The position numbers were made by a program, and so were the translations under genes. From positions 5,171,733-5,235,732 of the forward strand of contig OZ037772.1 of the NCBI GenBank assembly GCA_964035545.1: DNA of 64,000 bases, in the 5' to 3' direction. The notes under the pieces are model-generated. The model worked only from the letters and a program-made list of their open reading frames with translations. It did not search any database and was not told the origin of the DNA. Position 1 is the stretch's first letter, and every line of letters begins with the position of its first letter. The stretch is from Bugula neritina (lineage: Eukaryota > Bryozoa > Gymnolaemata > Cheilostomatida > Bugulidae). This document shows, one piece after another, positions 22,025 through 33,549 of the stretch.

Positions 22025-24385
22025 TTTGATTTAGGTTCTACTATAGTCACTTTGAACTGCCAGTAGCTTTCTTCAACTTGATGTTTATATTTGATACAGT
22101 GAACTGCTCTGTTATGTAACCTACATGACAACCAACAGGACATTTTGTTTATTAGCTGTAATTTTAGGAAATAATCTATAAGTTGGGGGGGTAACTGAGT
22201 GCCCTAACTTCGAGTTCAAGAACTCCAACTACTGCCCACATTCACCCTCAATTCACAGCTGCTTATAGACCAATTCTAACTTTAGTAGCCAAACCCAGTA
22301 ATGTAGGATTTTTAACTCTACTTCAAATAGTATAGATCCTAAAATTTAAAGTATAAAGAGTATATATAGAGTATATATAAGTATATAAAAAGTATATATA
22401 AAGAGTATATAAGCTTAAATCGGCATCATTGTCAGCAACCCAACGTAATCTTTGACCCTTTATTCATGTGTCATGACATCTCTAGCGTTTTATAAATTTA
22501 TTACCTCATAAATGTTTTTGCCATCTACATACATAACATGTGCCTTATAGTCTTGGTGATATGAACTATAACATGGGAGTTATCACCCCTGGCACCAGTT
22601 ATACACATAGTTATAGTATAAATAACAGATGTACAACGATTGATTATTGGACATGAAGGAATTTCTAATAACTTGCTTCAAAGGCAAAAAGCATTTACTG
22701 CTTGTAGCCCAAGTATATTTACAGGAAACTATGTTGTTTGTAAGCAGGCTTTTGAGCAGAATTAAAAGCTAAAGGAACATAGCTGATATCTTTCCTCTAT
22801 ATAGGCAGTAATCTTTGGCTGGTAAATCATAAACTGGCTTAAGGGAGATAACTCTGTGCTTTCAAATTAATTACGCACCCGGTATACAATGCAGCACTTG
22901 AAAATTTTTGTTTTTTTATCATCAATCCTATAAAGCAATTTGACATAATTTATAATATATCACGAACTACACACTGTCTAACATTCAGCAGAAACTAACC
23001 ACTACAAATGATTTCCTCCTGCTTTGCAGCAATTCACAAGCAACACTAGTGTTTGCATGTGTATAACCTGGCAGGTATCTTATCTGTAGCCAGATGCCTC
23101 ATTTCTCAGTAGTCCTTTCAAGTAAAGGGTTAAAGGGCACATATTATAAAGCATTTGGGAGCAGTAGTTCAGAGGTTAAGATAGCCTAACTTTTTTATTA
23201 CGTCTTGGCTTGGGGCATGGGTTGGAATTCTTGGGAGAACATAACTTCTTTTACTAGATTTCTAATCTAGAACACAAGCTAGCTTTTCTAAATTTCTCCA
23301 TTACCAGACCAACTTCGGAATATATATTACACTGCTTTCAAGTTGCCATGCAACACATTGTGTAGTTGGTAGTATATATAAGAAGTAATAAGAGATTGGC
23401 ATTGTTTGAAGATCAAAAGGAAAAATGTCCTATTCTCTGATAAAACCAGTACTTTTGTAAGTTGACTTTAATGTAAGTGGAAATTATAAATACAATTTGC
23501 TCAGGACAATAGTCGACAAATTATTGACAAGAATATATGAAGAGAATTTATATCTGCTATTACTAATAAGGCTTTCATAATATATTAAGAGAATAATATA
23601 TTGTTGTGAATTTACCTATCCACTAATTACTGGGTATTTAGAGCTAATGTAATACTGCCAAGTTTCGAGTAAGAAAGAGTTTATTTAAGCCAAAAGATAA
23701 GCAAATAACTAACTACTCCACAAGTAAGAAAAACACTACATAATTATGGATAGCAGAGCACAACCTATCTAATTCAATGCCACTATCCAACTGCGCTTAT
23801 TCAAATGCAGTTATCCAACTGCACTTATTCAACTGCGCTTATTCAAGTGCGCTGTCAATCAACGCTAATTAGCCAGCCTCAGTTATATCGTAAGCTGCTA
23901 TTCATTGTCTGAGAGTTAGTAGACGAAGTACTAGGCTAGATGTACGACCCCTCTAGTATACTTGGAATACTAGAGAGAGATAGGCTTGGAATTGTCTGTT
24001 CGATATACCAGAGGATAACTCCATGTCCTCTTACAATATGTATGTTATTCCCTTGTCATTATTGTCTTACTCAGTAAGATCATGAGTATTTATCTTTGGT
24101 TTCCAAAAGTAATGGAATGTTTATTGTTCTATTATAAGACGATTACCTTATAAATATCACATTATTTAGTAACACCTTAGCTTTAGAAGAAATTTACCTA
24201 TAGTTACCCTGTTTAAAGTGACTACTCCATTCCATATTGAAAGTATTATCAACATTTTCAAAGCCACTCAAGGTGGGTGGATAGAGGGGGCGTATCCATG
24301 ATAAGCCTTAATTTATCAAAGATATGACGAGGTAGCTTATATATTCAGGTGTACTAAATTATGTAACTAAAATAACCCAATCTCT
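22025..24385. other. Gene-poor stretch with repeat debris
   Basis: Holds a TATATAAAGAGTATA-rich patch (22340-22410), a SINE-like unit at 23150-23300, and a short tandem patch (AACTGCGCTTATTCAA-like) at 23790-23860. No exon was recognised. Confidence 0.4.
23150..23300 (+). repeat. Second SINE family, copy 1
   Basis: Starts GGGAGCAGTAGTTCAGAGGT, has GGGCATGGGTTGGAATTC in place of a B box, and a tail with ATAACTTCTTTTACTAGATT, then TCTAGAACACAAGC. The tail matches 61618-61705, so the two are one repeat family. Confidence 0.5.
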
Positions 24386-24512
24386 AACTACATTTCCATG
24401 CCTCATGCCATGTGCGAATAGATTTTTTATTTGATGTTTGGAAGCAGTTGCATCGAAGGAAAAGGTTTTTCCCACCATTCAGATTCATAGAATACCATGG
24501 AAACGTAGTGTA
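24386..24512. mobile_element. Small MITE with GTTTCCAT-type termini, copy 2
   Basis: Bounded by AACTACATTTCCATG and CCATGGAAACGTAGTGT. Shorter and more diverged than the copies at 21854 and 43942. Confidence 0.5.
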
Positions 24513-24896
24513 CAATTAAACTCTATAGCTACTGTCATTGATTGCATTAGCAAAATGTATATATATATCTGAGTAGCGGTGAGACATATAGGAAAGATTT
24601 ACTCGCACTTTTGTCCAACTGAATGCTAGGATAATGTATGTGTCAGAAATAAAAAGAGTTAAATCGCTCACATTTGTGAAATTAAAGTATTCAATCAACG
24701 TCTGTTAGTTTTTTAGACTTACTTTAAACCCTTTTGTCTTATATATTTCTTATATTAGAGTTTTGTCTTGTCATAGGTGCTAGCGTTTTTTGTGTTAGTG
24801 TATGCTGATTGCACTTGTAAATCAGGGTAAAGAAAGCTTTAGTTTTTGTGACAGTAGAGTATAAATCATTCAACAATGTTAACTTGTTTCTTTTAG

Positions 24897-25101
24897 ATCT
24901 CAGCAGGAAGTCTGATGGCCATCACCAGTGACAAAGACACATTAAAAGAGTGTCTTCTGAAAAAAGACACAAACGGATTCGAAAAGGCGTTGGAGGATAT
25001 TCCGGATGGGGAGCTAAGAGAGTTTCTGTTACAAGACGCCTGGACAGATCTCTTTAACCAGACTCACATTGGTCTCTTCAGCCTAGTTATTTTATGCAAA
25101 G
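24897..25101 (+). CDS. Ankyrin-gene exon with candidate start codon
   Basis: Follows ACTTGTTTCTTTTAG. Reads ISAGSL before the ATG at 24915, then MAITSDKDTLKECLLKKDT. It ends in phase 1 at CAAAG before GTTGGC. The G joins AT from the next exon to encode Asp. The encoded helices look like the N-terminal cap of the ankyrin solenoid and not a separate CARD or death domain. Confidence 0.7.
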
Positions 25102-25208
25102 GTTGGCAATCTTTCTGTTATATTTAACAGCAGGTTTATGTTATAGAATCTCTAACACACTTCACTTATGCAGTACTAAAATATTCAACTATATTCAATA
25201 TATGTTAC

Positions 25209-25299
<91 letters not shown>

Positions 25300-28200
25300 T
25301 AGTTTCTGTATTCTGGTGTGTGTGTGTGTGCGTGCGTGCGTGCACGCGAGCGTGCGTGTGTGTGTTAACTGTTATTTGTGTTTATATCTTATTTTGATGA
25401 TCTTTTATTTGCTCTTATCAATATTTCTGAGCCTTTACAAAATTGCTTTTATCAACAATGCTCTTTCTGTTAGATGCGGAATGGGAGAAAATATTCGAAC
25501 AAGTAATAGTTAAACTCTCAGCAGCTGACTGCGTTTCGATTTTGGAAACAGTTGACTCCAACGGAAACAACATCTTACATTATCTCAACAAACATCAACT
25601 GACCTCTACTGCAAATTTGCTATTAGACAACCTTTCAAAGGAAGTGAAATTTCATTTGATGACAAAACAAAATAAAGATGGAAATACGCCTTTACACTCA
25701 GCTGTAGAAGGAAACAATGTCATTTGGGTTAGAACATATGTCGAGGTGTTAAAAAGCTCCGAACCAGAAGATTTAGAAGTAATTTCTGAGATGGTCAATA
25801 ACAATGGATACAGCCCTCTGCATCTGGCAGTGAGCCAAAGCACACCAGATGTGGTGAAACAATTACTCAGCGATATGACACCATGTCAACGAAAAAAGAC
25901 CATTAAAAAATGTCGTGTTAAAGAATACCAGGAGCTGTGTGCTGACTTAGGTCAGTTTGAGTACATAAATAGAAGGTATAAAGAAAATTCTTTACACTTG
26001 GCAATCAAAAGCAAGCAAGAGAAAATTATCCAAGTCTTGCTGCAAGGTCTCCTATCGAAAGATCTACTCAGCATCATCATGGAGAGAAACTCAGATGGCG
26101 AAACAGCCGTTCATTTAGCAGTAAAGGACGGTTCTTATGAGATGTTGATGTTGATGCTAAAGCCTTTAGAATTAGGTGATCTTTTGGAAGCCCTTGATGA
26201 AAAGGAACGGCTCACCAATGAAAATGTCTTACAATTAATTATTAGAAGAGAAAGAATGGAGATGTTAACACTTTTGATTGAAGTTTTATCTAAAAGTACA
26301 GCTGCACTAACTAACTTTGAAATGCAAAGCTGGCCCAAAAATATTTGTATTGCAGCGTTACGCACAGCAATTGCATTCTCAAATCAAGAGGCATTTGAAA
26401 GTTTATTGAAAGTTGTGAAAAGTATAACAAACTGTTTGACCATTGAAAGGATTGGGGATGAACAAGAAAATCTGCTTCAGTATGTTGTGAGATATGGTAA
26501 TGAAGAGTTACTTGAATCGCTGAAAGGAGTTTTAGATGTAAAAGGGTGGAGTGATGCCTTGTTGTACTGTGACAGGGCAAAAAACAATGCCCTTCAACTT
26601 TCCATTGTCCATGCTAAATTAAAAGCATTACGTTATATGCAAGACACCACTAGTTCAGATCATGAAACTTGGGAAAAGGCTCTCTTTCAACAGAACTCTC
26701 GCCAAAATAACATTTTACATGAAGCCGCAAAGTTTGGCAACTTTGAAATTTTTGAAAAATTTCTGAAGTCATTAGGTGAAGAAAAGCAATTGGAAATTAT
26801 TTCCCAACTAAATCGGACCCAAGAAACAGTACTGCATATAGCTGTGCAACATAGAAACCCAGCAATAGTTGAAAAACTGTTGGACATTTTGAGCAAGGAC
26901 CCTGAGCAGCTCAAAAAAATATATACTTCATCAAACCCAAATACTATCCTACATCTAGCAGTAAGTATTAAGCATGAAAAGATTTCATGTTTTCTACTAG
27001 AAAATCTTTCATCAATTTTGGAAGCAAATTCTGAAGAGATTTTAGAAATTTTAGGCACCGTTAATAAAAGTGGAAACACTGTTCTTCAAGCGGCTGTAGA
27101 AACTGGTTCCACAAAAATCATTGAAAAAATTCTAAAAATACTAAGCCCTAAAACTTGCGAGCAATTACTAACACACTCAAATAAAAACGGGAAAAATGCT
27201 CTCCATTTAGCAGTAATGACAAAAAAGCCAAGTATTTTGAATTTGCTTTTAAACAGTTGTTCATTGATTGAGCGAAAGAAGTTACTAAACCAAGAAGATC
27301 ATGAGAGCTTTACTCCTAGGTCATTAGCCATAAAGTTCCAAATGATAGAGGTTGTTAGCGCTATACTTTACGCGTTGCACAATGAGGAGGTTTCACCTGA
27401 GCACAATGCCCTTCAGGAGGCAATTGGCAGTGCTGACAAAAAAGCATTTATTGAAATTCTGAAGGAGACGTCTCCCCACTTAAGCTCAGATCTCAATGCG
27501 GAAGATCCCTTGATGCACTTGGCCATACAATCAGGCAACCTCCAAATGCTAAAGGTTTTATTGAAGTTTCCAATTCAGAAATATTCTGGACACTCTCAGT
27601 CAAGTATACCATTTGCAGAGCAGGAAAACTCAGATGGTGAAAATGCTATATTTGTGGCAACTCGCCTAAAAAGTGATGAAGCATTGCGATTGCTGCTTGT
27701 CAACCGAATGCCATCTCTTGTTTTCTCTAGGAATAAAAAAGAAGACACTGCATGTCATATTGCAGCTGAGAAAGATGATGTTGAAAGACTGAACATTATA
27801 TTATCATCCCTTGATGCTAACTTAAAGCTCAGAGCGTTAAAGCTATGTAACACTGATAAAAAAAATGTTCTGTGCTCTGCTGTCGGTAGTGGTGGACTAG
27901 AGTGTCTTAAGTACATCATCCGAACAGTTCCTTCAGCACAGGGTTTGGAAGACTTAATTGTAGACCCTAGAGGCACTAGTGCCCTCAAGCTAGCTGAAAA
28001 ATTACATCACAATGAAGCTTTGAGAGAACTTAGTGGCCATGTTAGAGCTCAAAAAGTGCAATACAGTGATCTGGTACCTAAAATTCAACCTGGCAATGAA
28101 CAAGAGGTGGCAGATTTTCTCAAAACTCTGAACGTATCTGAAATGACAAATGTACTTGGGGAAGAAGACGAAAATAAAAGCAATGTTCTGCATGTTGCTG

Positions 28201-31200
28201 CTCAAGTTGGCAATGCAAAAATGATGAGTTTGCTAATTGAAAAGCTTCCAGCAAAACAACAAGTAGAGTTTCTTCAAAAGGCTAATGCCAAAGGTTTCAC
28301 TCCTTTCCAACTAGCCGTGGAACAACAAAATGAATCAGTTGTAAAAGCAATGTTGGAGTTGGCTGCAAAGCACAGTAGCAATGTATTGCTGAAATCCTTC
28401 TTTAATTGTTTACCATCAAATAATCAAAAGAAAATTCTCATGGCCACACCTGAAAGCAAAAGTTTTTTGTTTTACCTTTTAGCTTTGAAAAAAGTCAATG
28501 CGATTGGAATGCTGATAAAAATGTTGCCAGAAAAGGAACGAGTGGATGTCATTTTTCAAACAGATCTAAAGAGATATTCTCTGTTACATCATGCTGTGAA
28601 GCAAGAGAATGCCGATGCTTTAGATAAGTTAATCGAGCTAGTGAAACCAGATGATTGGGAACAGTTTATTACTGAGCAGTCGAACTACCGTGAAAATTTG
28701 ATTGTCATGGCTGTGAAGTTGCCTCAAACCGGCATGATAAGCAAAATTCTGAAACCTCTGCCACAGAATCAGAGAGTTAAAGCTATTTTATCCACATCAA
28801 GTAGGGAGGTAGATGTCATGAAATGCATTATTGAAAACACGAAAATGCTGGAATCATTGCTAATGGAAGCTGCAGAAAGCAAAAAAGGGCAAATCACCGA
28901 CTTATTTGTTCCGTGTGAGTACAAGCATCAAGCAATTGAGCAAGCTTTTTATATGTCGGTGAAGTACCAATGTGCGGAGATGGTGAAAGCTCTGCTAGAT
29001 CTTATGGATCTTGATCAAAGAAGAGAAGTAATTGCTGATCGACAAAATAAAAAAGGAAACAGCATTTTTCACATTTTATCTAGTTCTAAAAATTTGGAAA
29101 TGATCAGGATGTTGCTTGAGTCGCTCTCACAATTACCACAAAGACAAAAACTTGGAGTCATTTGTTCAGCCAACAAATATGGATACAACTCAGTTTCTTT
29201 AGCGGTGGATAAAGACATAGGAGCTTTGCTTGAGTTGCTCAAGAAGAGCGCGCCATTACCATCAGACTTACGGGAGAAAATTGAAAATGAAATTGAACGA
29301 CCCGTTGTAAAAGAAGAAAGCAATTCCACTTCTGAGGAACTGCTAAGCTTTCTGGATGATAGGCAAAAGACAAGTTTATTGATCCAGCAACTCCGTTTTC
29401 GTGCCGTCGAAACTAAGAAAGACAGCTTTCTAAAAGTAACAGGATGGTGTTCCTCTTTTGCTGAAGATTGTTCAGCTTTGCAATCCTTTTCTATTCCCCA
29501 TCGAAACCTGATGCATATTGCACTCAAAATAAATTCAATGAAGAGCGATGAAGCAGATAATCAGGTAAAACGTTTTGAATTAGTGTTGGAGCAGTTGAAC
29601 ACTAGCGAGATCGAACATATGCTTACACAAAAAGATGGCGATGGATTTTACGCTCTGGAACTATCTGTTATACATCTTAACCATCGCGTGCTGTCTCAGA
29701 TTTTTGCAAAAGTAAGCCCAAGATGCATTGTACAGGTTCTTACACAGCGTAATATTCGCCAAGTCAGCATTCTTGAGATTGCAGAAGAATTGCACCGGGA
29801 TGTGAAAACTGTGTTCCAAGATATTCCTACTGAGAAACAGTGGGACGTCAAAGTCCTCCTTTTACAGAAAGCTATAGAGTTAGAAAACAGCTCCCTCCTG
29901 GAATTGATGTGCACCAACTTTGAGGAAACAGTAGTTGGTGAGCTTCCTATGCTAAAAGAGAACTTTAGTATGTCTCAATCACAGATAAGTCTGTTGAACA
30001 CCGTGAGCGATACATACGTAATACCCGCTCCTCAGCTTAAAGCTAAATGCTACGCTGTTTTAATTTATGAATCCAGTTTTGAAAATGAAAAAACCTGCAT
30101 TTACCAGCTATTAAAAGACATGGGATTTGAGACAGCATGTTGCAAATGGGACAAAAAAGATGATAGAACCGGGATATTTGATAACATGGCTATCGATGTA
30201 TGGAAACCATGCTCATTGCTACTGATGTTTGTGTTGGGAGACAGAATAGCTGGAAGTGATAAAGTTGCGCTACAAACTCTGGAGGCTTTACACTCGTGTC
30301 CTGAAACCCCAATAGTAAGTATTGAAAATGTAACTAAGTTTGTAACCATAAAAATGCTTTTACCCCAATGCTAATATCATTTAAGTTGGACTTCCAAAAT
30401 AGTTATTCCAGCTAAGAAAAAACATTTTGCCACTTGATTCAGGATTAAATTTTCCTAAAAAGTATTCTATTATCTGCATAACTAAATTTAGCTAGCTTAT
30501 TAAGAATATCAAACTTTTTATTATGAGACTTTCCAAATTATATTCAATAAATTTAGTTATACAATTGCAGCAACAAACACACTAAAATTAAACAAGTAAC
30601 TCGGATTAAAAAAACTGATTCTAATATTAAAGCTTAATAAATTTCAGTAGTTAGCAATACTCTAGTTTCAGCAACAAAACTATGCGAAGCAAAACGTTTC
30701 AGTTTCTCAAAATTTTAAGTGCACTAATAACTTTTGTAAAACACTTTTTAATGTATAATATAATGAAATATATAGCATAAGCAAGTAGTAAAATGTTTGG
30801 TATATGTTGTAATAAAAACACTGTTGATTTGTGATCTTTTGTAGGTGTTTTTCTATGAGGCATCGAATTTGGAGACTGAAAGAAAAATAATTTCTAAGAG
30901 AAAGCATTCAGCTCTGATTGGTGCTAAAGCTAGTCAACAGACTGATGGAACCTTTCTAAGACAAGTAGTTCAAGAACTCAAAGCTTCTCAGGACAAAGAT
31001 ATTGTGAAATTGGGTTTGCAAGTTGCTCAGCGGTTGGGTGAACCTGTGGAATACTGGTCCTGGCTGCTAAAGACGCCAAGTCTGCCTTCTTCATTTGGCG
31101 TCGAAGGTAATTTTAAATACACCTTGCTCATGCATTGTGATGGAGTGTTTTGCTGATGGTGTATGGTGTAAGCTTTAAAAACTTGAAATTGTATGATAAA

Positions 31201-33549
31201 TGAATTAGCATATTATATTGCGCCTATAATATATAATTAGCAGATGTAATTTAAAGTTATTGCTATTCAAAATTAATTCTGTTTTCAATTTCAGAGGCAG
31301 AGGGCGAGTTTTCGAGTGACAGTTGTTCCGAGATGACAGATGACAGTTCTGAGTTTGATTGGCAACCTATACCATCTGAAGTCTACCAAAATATTTCCGA
31401 GTATGTTCAGTCTTTTTAAAGAAAGTAGATTATGTCTAATACATATATAATTGCCTTAAAATTTGTTTTTATAGAGAAGTATATTGTTGTCGCTGTATAA
31501 ATAATGTTTAAATTATTATCTATTTTCTTTCTCAGTTGAACAGTACTCTATTTTTCGTTTACTCCTGTAGAATCTGCTCAAGACACAATGTGAAAAACTT
31601 TGCGCTCACACAAGACCCTGGTAACTGGCAAAATATAGTAATCGGTGTTGAAAACAAAACAGAAGACTTAGAAAAGGACTTTAATAAGTTGAACAATGAC
31701 TTTGCATCAGAAAACATTGGCTTTACTATTACAGTTGAAACCAGTGGTTCCCACCTTTACACTAAGTTCCACGCACCTGCAAACTTAAAACGTGAAAAAT
31801 GGGAAAACCCAAATTGGGTTAATGCTAGTAGTGATTCGGCATGTGAATTGTTTGTTCAAGCTGTTGAAAGGAGGAGAGTGGCACCAGAAAATTCAGTTTA
31901 TTCAGTTGGCCCTGCCCACGTGGTAATTGATGAGGAGATGCATGAAGAATTTTCCAATGCTGGCCAAATTGAAAATGCTAGACGAGGTGTAGAACAATTT
32001 ACCACCAACCACCGCTGTGTCTTACATCAGCAAGATGATGGTGACAGACTAGACATTGGATATCCGCCATTGATGTGCTATCGGCTTTATTGCTGGGTCA
32101 AGGAAAATATTGACATCAACGATAACGATTCGTGTCCAGATTGTCGGGAATTCGGAAGGAGGATCAACCAGCTACGTATAGAAACACAATACATAGAAAC
32201 GTCAAAAATGCACCAGGAAATTAATGGAAAAGGAAATTTTGATGAAATCAGGCTATGCACTCACCTCATAATGAACGACATGATGTTCCTACCGTTAGCC
32301 AGAGATAATGCTCATGAGTTAAGTAGAGAATTACACTATAATAACATTTATAAAGTTAGCACAATAGGTGAACTTCGTAGCTTACGAGGGAAGACAATAA
32401 AAGTTAATAACTACAAAGGCCGCATAAGTGAGATATTTGTGAAGTATCGCCGCAGTGCTGAAGGTCACAACAACATTTTCGGATTCCATGTTCAATTCAC
32501 AATTACAACTGATGAGTAAGCATATTTACTTGTTCATTTTTAATCAATTTTGAATTAATTGCATTTAGCAAAATATGTCTTAAATTTATATATTAAGCCA
32601 AAAACTTTTCAGTAACAGCAGAATTGCACTTACAGTTGTTGAATATTGTATATAACAATTGAAAACTTAAATTTTTTAATAGGTCAAACCTAACTAATAA
32701 CAATTAGGTAACATTATTCTATCAATGTACTTATTTCTTTCTTGTCACTTTTCCTGTAAAAGCTTGAGAACTGAAAGACGTAATTGGAAAACTGAAAGAC
32801 GTAATTTGAGAACTTTGGTAAAACTCTCTAAAGAGACAAACATTGACATAGGGTCTCGGAACTGGACTAATCAAATGGCTCATTTTCTACAACATATTTG
32901 AACATATAGTAGGGGGCTATAGATATGAGGTTTATTTGAAAGCAATGTAGCTGTTAGCTGTGTGAAGAAAATTATGTTTTCACTAAACTCAAAAACCTTA
33001 GAATTCTATTCAATGTTAGAAATTAAAAATACATAAAATGATAAATAGCCTAAACATTTCAAGCAGTTAAATCAAAAACAAAAAATGTTATCTGAGTATT
33101 TAATTTAAAATATAGAAGTATAGTTTTTGTCTTTTCTAAGTGATTTTTCAGAATTTGGTGCACGGTTTCAATCAATAAAATTGTAATACAACATGAATTT
33201 CCTTAAATAAAGCCAGTGCAGTTTTTGAGTCAGAGTCTGTATGAATTTTCAAACACCCGAGTGTTACAGTACATGATATAATTATAAGTAATGAAACTGT
33301 TATTTCAGCTCATTGGAAAGAGGGGACTGTGGTCGTATTCTCTACCTCAAAGCTAAAAATCCTGAAACAGAAAAGGCAGAATGGCAACCATTGGGCATGT
33401 ATGTGGGAATGAATGAACTGACGCAAAACTTGAAAAGCAAAATTTACCGTGCTGTTTTGCTACACCAAACGTTCAGAGAAATGGAGGAAGATTATCCACA
33501 TCATATTAATGAAGTCCGTCTTTTTGGTGGTAGAAGACATAGACAGTGA
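24915..33549 (+). CDS. Ankyrin-repeat / pseudo-caspase / chymotrypsin-fold protease-like protein (six exons)
   Basis: Exons 24915-25101, 25474-30314, 30845-31106, 31295-31400, 31571-32515 and 33309-33549 join with matching phases (1, 0, 1, 2, 2) into exactly 2194 codons including the TGA stop. All introns are GT-AG. Predicted order: short N-terminal helical cap; about 30 ankyrin-like repeats (residues about 80-1570); a caspase-like domain (about 1584-1763) whose SHG and QACRG motifs read LGD and EASN; an acidic linker (about 1764-1800); and a chymotrypsin-like domain (about 1800-2193) with candidate His1915, Asp2035 and Cys2121 in GDCG. No signal peptide or membrane segment, so probably cytosolic. 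The exon at 24897 is open upstream of ATG 24915, so the true start may lie further 5'. The function is unknown; the layout would fit a ligand sensor coupled to proteolysis in immunity or cell death. Exon structure is strong; the domain names rest on motif recognition. Confidence 0.8.
25216..25366. repeat. (TA)n and (TG)n microsatellites in ankyrin-gene intron
   Basis: About 78 bp of uninterrupted TA at 25216-25293, then GTGTGTG/CGTGCG repeats at 25316-25366. The open frame through it is an artefact. Confidence 0.95.
25474..30314 (+). CDS. Giant ankyrin-array exon
   Basis: A single 4841-bp exon. Recurrent units such as DGNTPLHSAVEGNN, NGYSPLHLAVSQS, DGETAVHLAVKDGS, NPNTILHLAVSIKHE, NGKNALHLAVMTKKP, NKSNVLHVAAQVGN and KGFTPFQLAVEQQN occur every 45-55 residues, longer than the canonical 33, because acidic or helical spacers separate them. 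Many units lack the TPLH core. The last 90 residues start the caspase-like domain (KCYAVLIYESSF, IYQLLKDMGFETACCKW, SLLLMFVLGDRIAGSDK). The exon ends at GTAAGT (30315). The frame would otherwise run 19 more codons to a stop at 30374. Confidence 0.85.
30845..31106 (+). CDS. Exon completing the pseudo-caspase domain
   Basis: Follows GTGATCTTTTGTAG in phase 0. It begins VFFYEASNLETER, the strand that in caspases carries QACRG; here the catalytic Cys is Ser1683. It continues with a p10-like pattern: GTFLRQVVQELKASQDKDIV, then EPVEYWSWLLKTPSLPSSF, similar to the last helix and strand of caspases. The intron therefore splits the domain at the active-site strand. The donor is GAAG then GTAATT. Confidence 0.65.
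31295..31400 (+). CDS. Acidic linker exon
   Basis: Follows TTTCAATTTCAG. Encodes EAEGEFSSDSCSEMTDDSSE, then FDWQPIPSEVYQNISE, a Ser/Asp/Glu-rich linker that could be a phosphorylation or cleavage region between the two enzyme-like domains. Ends in phase 2 before GTATGT. Too short to be detected as an open frame on its own. Confidence 0.65.
31571..32515 (+). CDS. Exon for the N-terminal part of the chymotrypsin-fold domain
   Basis: Chosen start follows TTTACTCCTGTAG, because an upstream CAG acceptor (31535) would put a TGA in frame. Candidate catalytic His is in VGPAHVVID (His1915), candidate Asp in MNDMMFLPLAR (Asp2035). Several Cys (CPDC, CVLH, MCYRLYCW) could stabilise the fold. The segment LRGKTIKVNNYKGRISEIF, then FGFHVQFTITTD, resembles the strands before the nucleophile in invertebrate trypsin-like domains. 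Ends in phase 2 at GATGA before GTAAGC. Confidence 0.65.
33309..33549 (+). CDS. Last exon with GDCG nucleophile motif
   Basis: Follows CTGTTATTTCAG. Reads DSLERGDCGRILYLKAK, then WQPLGMYVGMN, the GDSGG-like loop and following strand of a chymotrypsin-fold protease, with Cys2121 in place of Ser. Ends HINEVRLFGGRRHRQ and TGA. GxCG is the nucleophile motif of 3C-like cysteine proteases, but the host exon context makes this a cellular gene. It could also be an inactive fold. Confidence 0.65.

Noticed and set aside
25094-25513. 139-codon frame with Tyr-Ile repeats
   Set aside because: Runs through a (TA)n microsatellite inside an intron.
25443-30374. The 1643-codon frame as a complete intronless gene ending at 30374
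   Set aside because: An ideal GTAAGT donor at 30315 joins in phase 0 to 30845 and completes the caspase-like domain, and the following exons keep phase to a proper stop.
31536-32519. A separate gene starting near 31536
   Set aside because: No ATG at the frame's start; the frame is entered by an acceptor at 31570 in the phase left by the previous exon, and a donor lies just before its stop.
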